A DNA stretch of 64,000 nucleotides from the NCBI GenBank assembly GCA_015057445.1, contig SVEI01000003.1, forward strand, positions 1 to 64,000, in the 5' to 3' direction. Positions 61,800 to 64,000 of this stretch are shown here, piece by piece. Numbering within the stretch: position 1 is the first letter of the stretch; each line of letters opens with the position of its first letter. Both the position numbers and the translations under genes were made by a program. Origin of the DNA: Lachnospiraceae bacterium. GTDB lineage: Bacteria; Bacillota; Clostridia; Lachnospirales; Lachnospiraceae. Under the pieces are notes generated by a model. The model was given only the letters and a program-made list of their open reading frames with translations, was not told the origin of the DNA and searched no databases.

Positions 61800-62674
61800 T
61801 GCATTCATATTTACGAGCCATAGGCTTTAGTGAAATTAAAACCAGAAAGCTTCTAGAAAGTATATATGTGTCATCTCTTAGAAGTCCTAACAGAAAGATG
61901 ATTACCACAACTGGTATCGATACGTCTCTTATTCAATTTGAAAAAGATTATGGACAAAATGTAGGACTTACCTTGCTTGGAGAATATGATATTAATGGTT
62001 CTCTTTCCATAGAGCATTATTTCCCATATCTTAAGGGTGATGTATTTATGGAATTTGAAAACATTTCTGTTGAAAAACAAACAGACAAGGAATCCTATGC
62101 AGGAGTATGTGAAGATATAAGCCTAGGTATGACACTTATTTTCTATGTGCTAAATATATCTGATTATGCTAAGTCCAAATGGCTTAACTATTCTAACAGA
62201 AATTTAAGCCGTGTAAAGCTTTCCGGACTTTCAACAAGTGGTACCATACTTCTTGGAGTTATGCAGGATGAAACTTCTCGCTTATATGATGAAAAACTTA
62301 AACGAAGAAGAAATCATCTTCTAGCAGAAGCAAAAAATGGTAATACAGAAGCTATTGAAAGCCTTACTCTTGAAGAAATGGATACCTATGCAACATTATC
62401 TGGTAGAATTCATTATGAAGATATTCTATCAATAGTTGATACTAGCTTTATGCCTTGCGGTGTGGAATGTGATCACTATATGATTACTGCTCATATACTT
62501 AAGGTTACAGAGATTACCAACACCTACTCAAAAGAAGTAGTGTATAATCTTGCACTTAAATGTAATGACATATATTTGAATGTAGCAATTAATGCTAAGG
62601 ATCTTCAGGGAGAGCCAAAAGAAGGCCGAAGATTCCGAGGAGAAATATGGCTACAAGGACATATTCAGATATAA
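61799..62674 (+). CDS. DUF3881 protein
   Basis: A 291-residue soluble protein of the DUF3881 family, seen mostly in Lachnospiraceae. Start MHSYLRAIGFSEIKTRKLLE; central ISLGMTLIFYVLNISDYAKSKWLN and SGLSTSGTILLGV; no known motif. Translationally coupled to serS. Function unknown. Confidence 0.8.
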   Translation: MHSYLRAIGFSEIKTRKLLESIYVSSLRSPNRKMITTTGIDTSLIQFEKDYGQNVGLTLLGEYDINGSLSIEHYFPYLKGDVFMEFENISVEKQTDKESYAGVCEDISLGMTLIFYVLNISDYAKSKWLNYSNRNLSRVKLSGLSTSGTILLGVMQDETSRLYDEKLKRRRNHLLAEAKNGNTEAIESLTLEEMDTYATLSGRIHYEDILSIVDTSFMPCGVECDHYMITAHILKVTEITNTYSKEVVYNLALKCNDIYLNVAINAKDLQGEPKEGRRFRGEIWLQGHIQI

Positions 62675-62734
62675 ATCCACCTAGCATACCAATGTTTTTA
62701 TTTACATTTTAATAAATATATTTTAAAATAAGTG

Positions 62735-62750
62735 GGTGTCTTTTGACACC
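62735..62750 (+). other. Small hairpin between DUF3881 and tRNA-Arg
   Basis: GGTGTC / GACACC with TTTT loop, 8 bp before the tRNA; no T-tract. It could mark RNA processing. Confidence 0.3.
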
Positions 62751-62757
62751 TACATAA

Positions 62758-62831
62758 GTTTCCGTAGCTCAGCTGGATAGAGCAACCGCCTCCTAAGCGG
62801 TAGGTCGGGCGTTCGAATCGCCTCGGGAACA
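62758..62831 (+). tRNA. tRNA-Arg (CCT)
   Basis: 74 nt. Acceptor GTTTCCG/CGGGAAC with discriminator A; D arm GCTCAGCTGGATAGAGC; anticodon arm CCGCCTCCTAAGCGG with anticodon CCT; T loop TTCGAAT. CCA is not encoded. Confidence 0.95.
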
Positions 62832-62853
62832 CTCACGAAGCAATGAGAAGTGC

Positions 62854-62918
62854 GTTACAAAATATGACAACGGAAGTACGATGCTTGCATCAGTACAGCT
62901 GTTGTCATATTTTGTAAC
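62854..62918. repeat. 65-bp nested inverted repeat (cruciform-like) after tRNA-Arg
   Basis: GTTACAAAATATGACAAC (62854-62871) and GTTGTCATATTTTGTAAC (62901-62918) are perfect 18-bp arms. The loop has an inner palindrome GTAC-GATGC-TT-GCATC-A-GTAC (62876-62896). Confidence 0.9.
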
Positions 62919-63076
62919 ATAGGGCGAATGCCCGTGGGCTTGTCGAACCGACAGGTTCGGCAAGACTGAGCACTTCGATTTGTGACATACTGTAACATAG
63001 GGCGAATGCCCGTGGGCTTGTCGAACCGACAGGTTCGGCAAGACTGAGCACTTCGATTTGTGACATACTGTAACAT
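62913..63076. repeat. 78-bp tandem direct repeat (two full copies plus 8 bp)
   Basis: Identical 78-bp units at 62913-62990 and 62991-63068, and the first 8 bp of a third. Each unit carries an 11-bp hairpin (CTTGTCGAACC / GGTTCGGCAAG) and a GCCCGTGGGC palindrome. The units are far more GC-rich than the surrounding DNA. The first unit overlaps the end of the 65-bp inverted repeat. Confidence 0.95.
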
Positions 63077-63093
63077 TCCTGAAAGGAGACTAT

Positions 63094-64000
63094 ATGACAA
63101 ATTTAGATAATGAAAAAATATATATAATTGGACATAAGAATCCCGACACTGATTCTATTTGTTCTGCCATTAGCTATGCATATTTGAAAAATAAGCTTAC
63201 CGGTAAAAGCTATGTTCCTATGCGTGCTGGTGATGTTAATGCAGAAACTGAATACGTATTAAAATATTTTAATTTTCCCACTCCTGAATTAGTGGAAAAT
63301 GTATATACCCAGGTTAAAGATGTTGAGTATAGACATTTGGACGGTGTCTCTGGGGAAATATCCATTAAAAAAGCTTGGGAAATCCTAAGTGGCACTCACT
63401 GTACAACTCTTCCTTCTGTAGATGAACATCAGAATCTGGTAGGTCTTATAACAGTTAAAGATATTGCTATGACCTATATGGAAGTCTATGACAATGAAAT
63501 AATTGCCACTGCAAAAACACCTTATCAAAATATTTTAGATACCCTTTCTGCAAAACTTGTAGTTGGTAATCCTAAGGACCAAGTTCTTACTGGTAAGGTA
63601 CTGATTGCTGCTGCAAATCCTGATATGATGGAAAACTATATTGAAAAAAATGATATAGTTATTCTTGGAAATAGATATGAGTCCCAGCTTTGTGCTATAG
63701 AAATGGAAGCTCAGTGTATAATAATTTGCGATGGAGCAGACGTATCAAAAACAATTACCAAGTTGGCTGAAGAGAGAGGTTGTTCGATAGTAATTACACC
63801 ATATGACACCTACACAGTGGCAAGACTTATTAACCAGAGTATTCCTATTAGACACTTTATGAAGAAGAATAACCTCATTACATTTTCTGATGAGGATTAT
63901 ATCAATGATATAAGAGATGTTATGGCTAGTAAGCGCCACCAATATTACCCTGTTTTAGATGATAATGAAAAATATATGGGACTTATTTCACAGCGAAATT
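63094..64000 (+). CDS. Manganese-dependent inorganic pyrophosphatase with CBS domains (partial, runs off the window)
   Basis: 302 codons are visible. The DHH-family start YIIGHKNPDTDSICSAISYAYL carries metal-binding residues; residues 70-125 form a CBS domain (IKKAWEILSGTHCTTLPSVDEHQNLVGLITVKDIA), then a DRTGG-like domain (about 150-250) and a second CBS motif beginning near 270 (MASKRHQYYPVLDDNEKYMGLIS). Such regulated family II enzymes hydrolyse pyrophosphate and are inhibited by AMP or ADP. AAAGGAG precedes the ATG. The C-terminal DHHA2 domain would lie beyond the window. Confidence 0.9.
   Translation, partial: MTNLDNEKIYIIGHKNPDTDSICSAISYAYLKNKLTGKSYVPMRAGDVNAETEYVLKYFNFPTPELVENVYTQVKDVEYRHLDGVSGEISIKKAWEILSGTHCTTLPSVDEHQNLVGLITVKDIAMTYMEVYDNEIIATAKTPYQNILDTLSAKLVVGNPKDQVLTGKVLIAAANPDMMENYIEKNDIVILGNRYESQLCAIEMEAQCIIICDGADVSKTITKLAEERGCSIVITPYDTYTVARLINQSIPIRHFMKKNNLITFSDEDYINDIRDVMASKRHQYYPVLDDNEKYMGLISQRN

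Noticed and set aside
62913-63076. Possible CRISPR array
   Set aside because: Two abutting 78-bp copies with no spacers and no cas genes; a tandem duplication, not a CRISPR.
62793-63100. Minus-strand reading frames with repeated Cys-Arg-Thr and VRQAHGHSP-type peptides
   Set aside because: They are created by the 78-bp tandem repeat and run into the tRNA-Arg complement; no start signals.

Overview
The window looks like a chromosomal segment of a low-GC member of the Clostridia, most likely a Lachnospiraceae relative (Lachnospira, Roseburia, Butyrivibrio or Pseudobutyrivibrio type). The evidence is AT-rich DNA, strong AGGAGG-type ribosome binding sites, a large SRP RNA with Alu domain, a T-box leader, spore genes (spoIIR, gerA genes, SPOCS/LysM protein, ywmB) and several conserved Lachnospiraceae families (DUF3881, DUF4446, DUF1934). 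Hints of motility are a sigma-28-like promoter and a small soluble chemoreceptor-like protein. Genus was not determined.

Layout. (1) 0.3-11.2 kb, minus strand: an 11-gene surface-glycan operon with three GT2 glycosyltransferases, a PhnW-like aminotransferase, a LicC/PntC-like cytidylyltransferase, two LicD phosphotransferases, a flippase, a GT61 enzyme, a TarI/IspD-like cytidylyltransferase and an SDR. It probably builds and decorates a polymer with two different CTP-activated phospho- or phosphono-groups. (2) 11.2-16.2 kb: HD hydrolase, SRP RNA, tadA, GNAT acetyltransferase, rsmA and tatD, with a tRNA-like 3' fragment between the last two. (3) 16.4-22.4 kb, plus strand: mini-chemoreceptor, aminotransferase, malQ, plsC, membrane protein, CPBP protease. 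(4) 22.5-34.7 kb, mainly minus: lipoprotein with divergent XRE regulator, methyltransferase, DUF1934, murI, ddl, spoIIR, gerAB-AC fusion, gerAA, GntR regulator, ispE; then a sigma-28-type gene on plus. (5) 34.7-44.4 kb: SPOCS/LysM protein, lipoprotein, pyridoxamine kinase with divergent PdxR, TSUP transporter, dicarboxylate symporter, RmlD-like reductase, ywmB, tyrA. (6) 44.4-47 kb: thrS with a Thr T-box, followed by a second, unexplained structured RNA whose two hairpins carry complementary 26-28 nt loops. (7) 47-51.3 kb: accessory zinc-ribbon and membrane proteins plus a Rossmann-fold protein, then tRNA-Lys and trmB. (8) 52.6-64 kb, all plus: dacA, histidine-kinase-like ATPase, argS, a 1.2 kb AT-rich region with DnaA boxes and six parS sites, parA, parB, DUF4446, serS, DUF3881, tRNA-Arg, a repeat cluster, and the start of a Mn-dependent pyrophosphatase.

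The DnaA-box cluster, the parS cluster, parAB and the switch from mostly minus-strand genes on the left to all plus-strand genes on the right suggest that the replication origin lies at about 57.2 kb, although dnaA itself is not in the window.

The two observations most worth pursuing are the paired-hairpin RNA in the thrS leader (44776-45018) and the oriC/parS region. The glycan operon is a good candidate for phosphonate or phosphocholine decoration and deserves a genome-wide check for PEP mutase.
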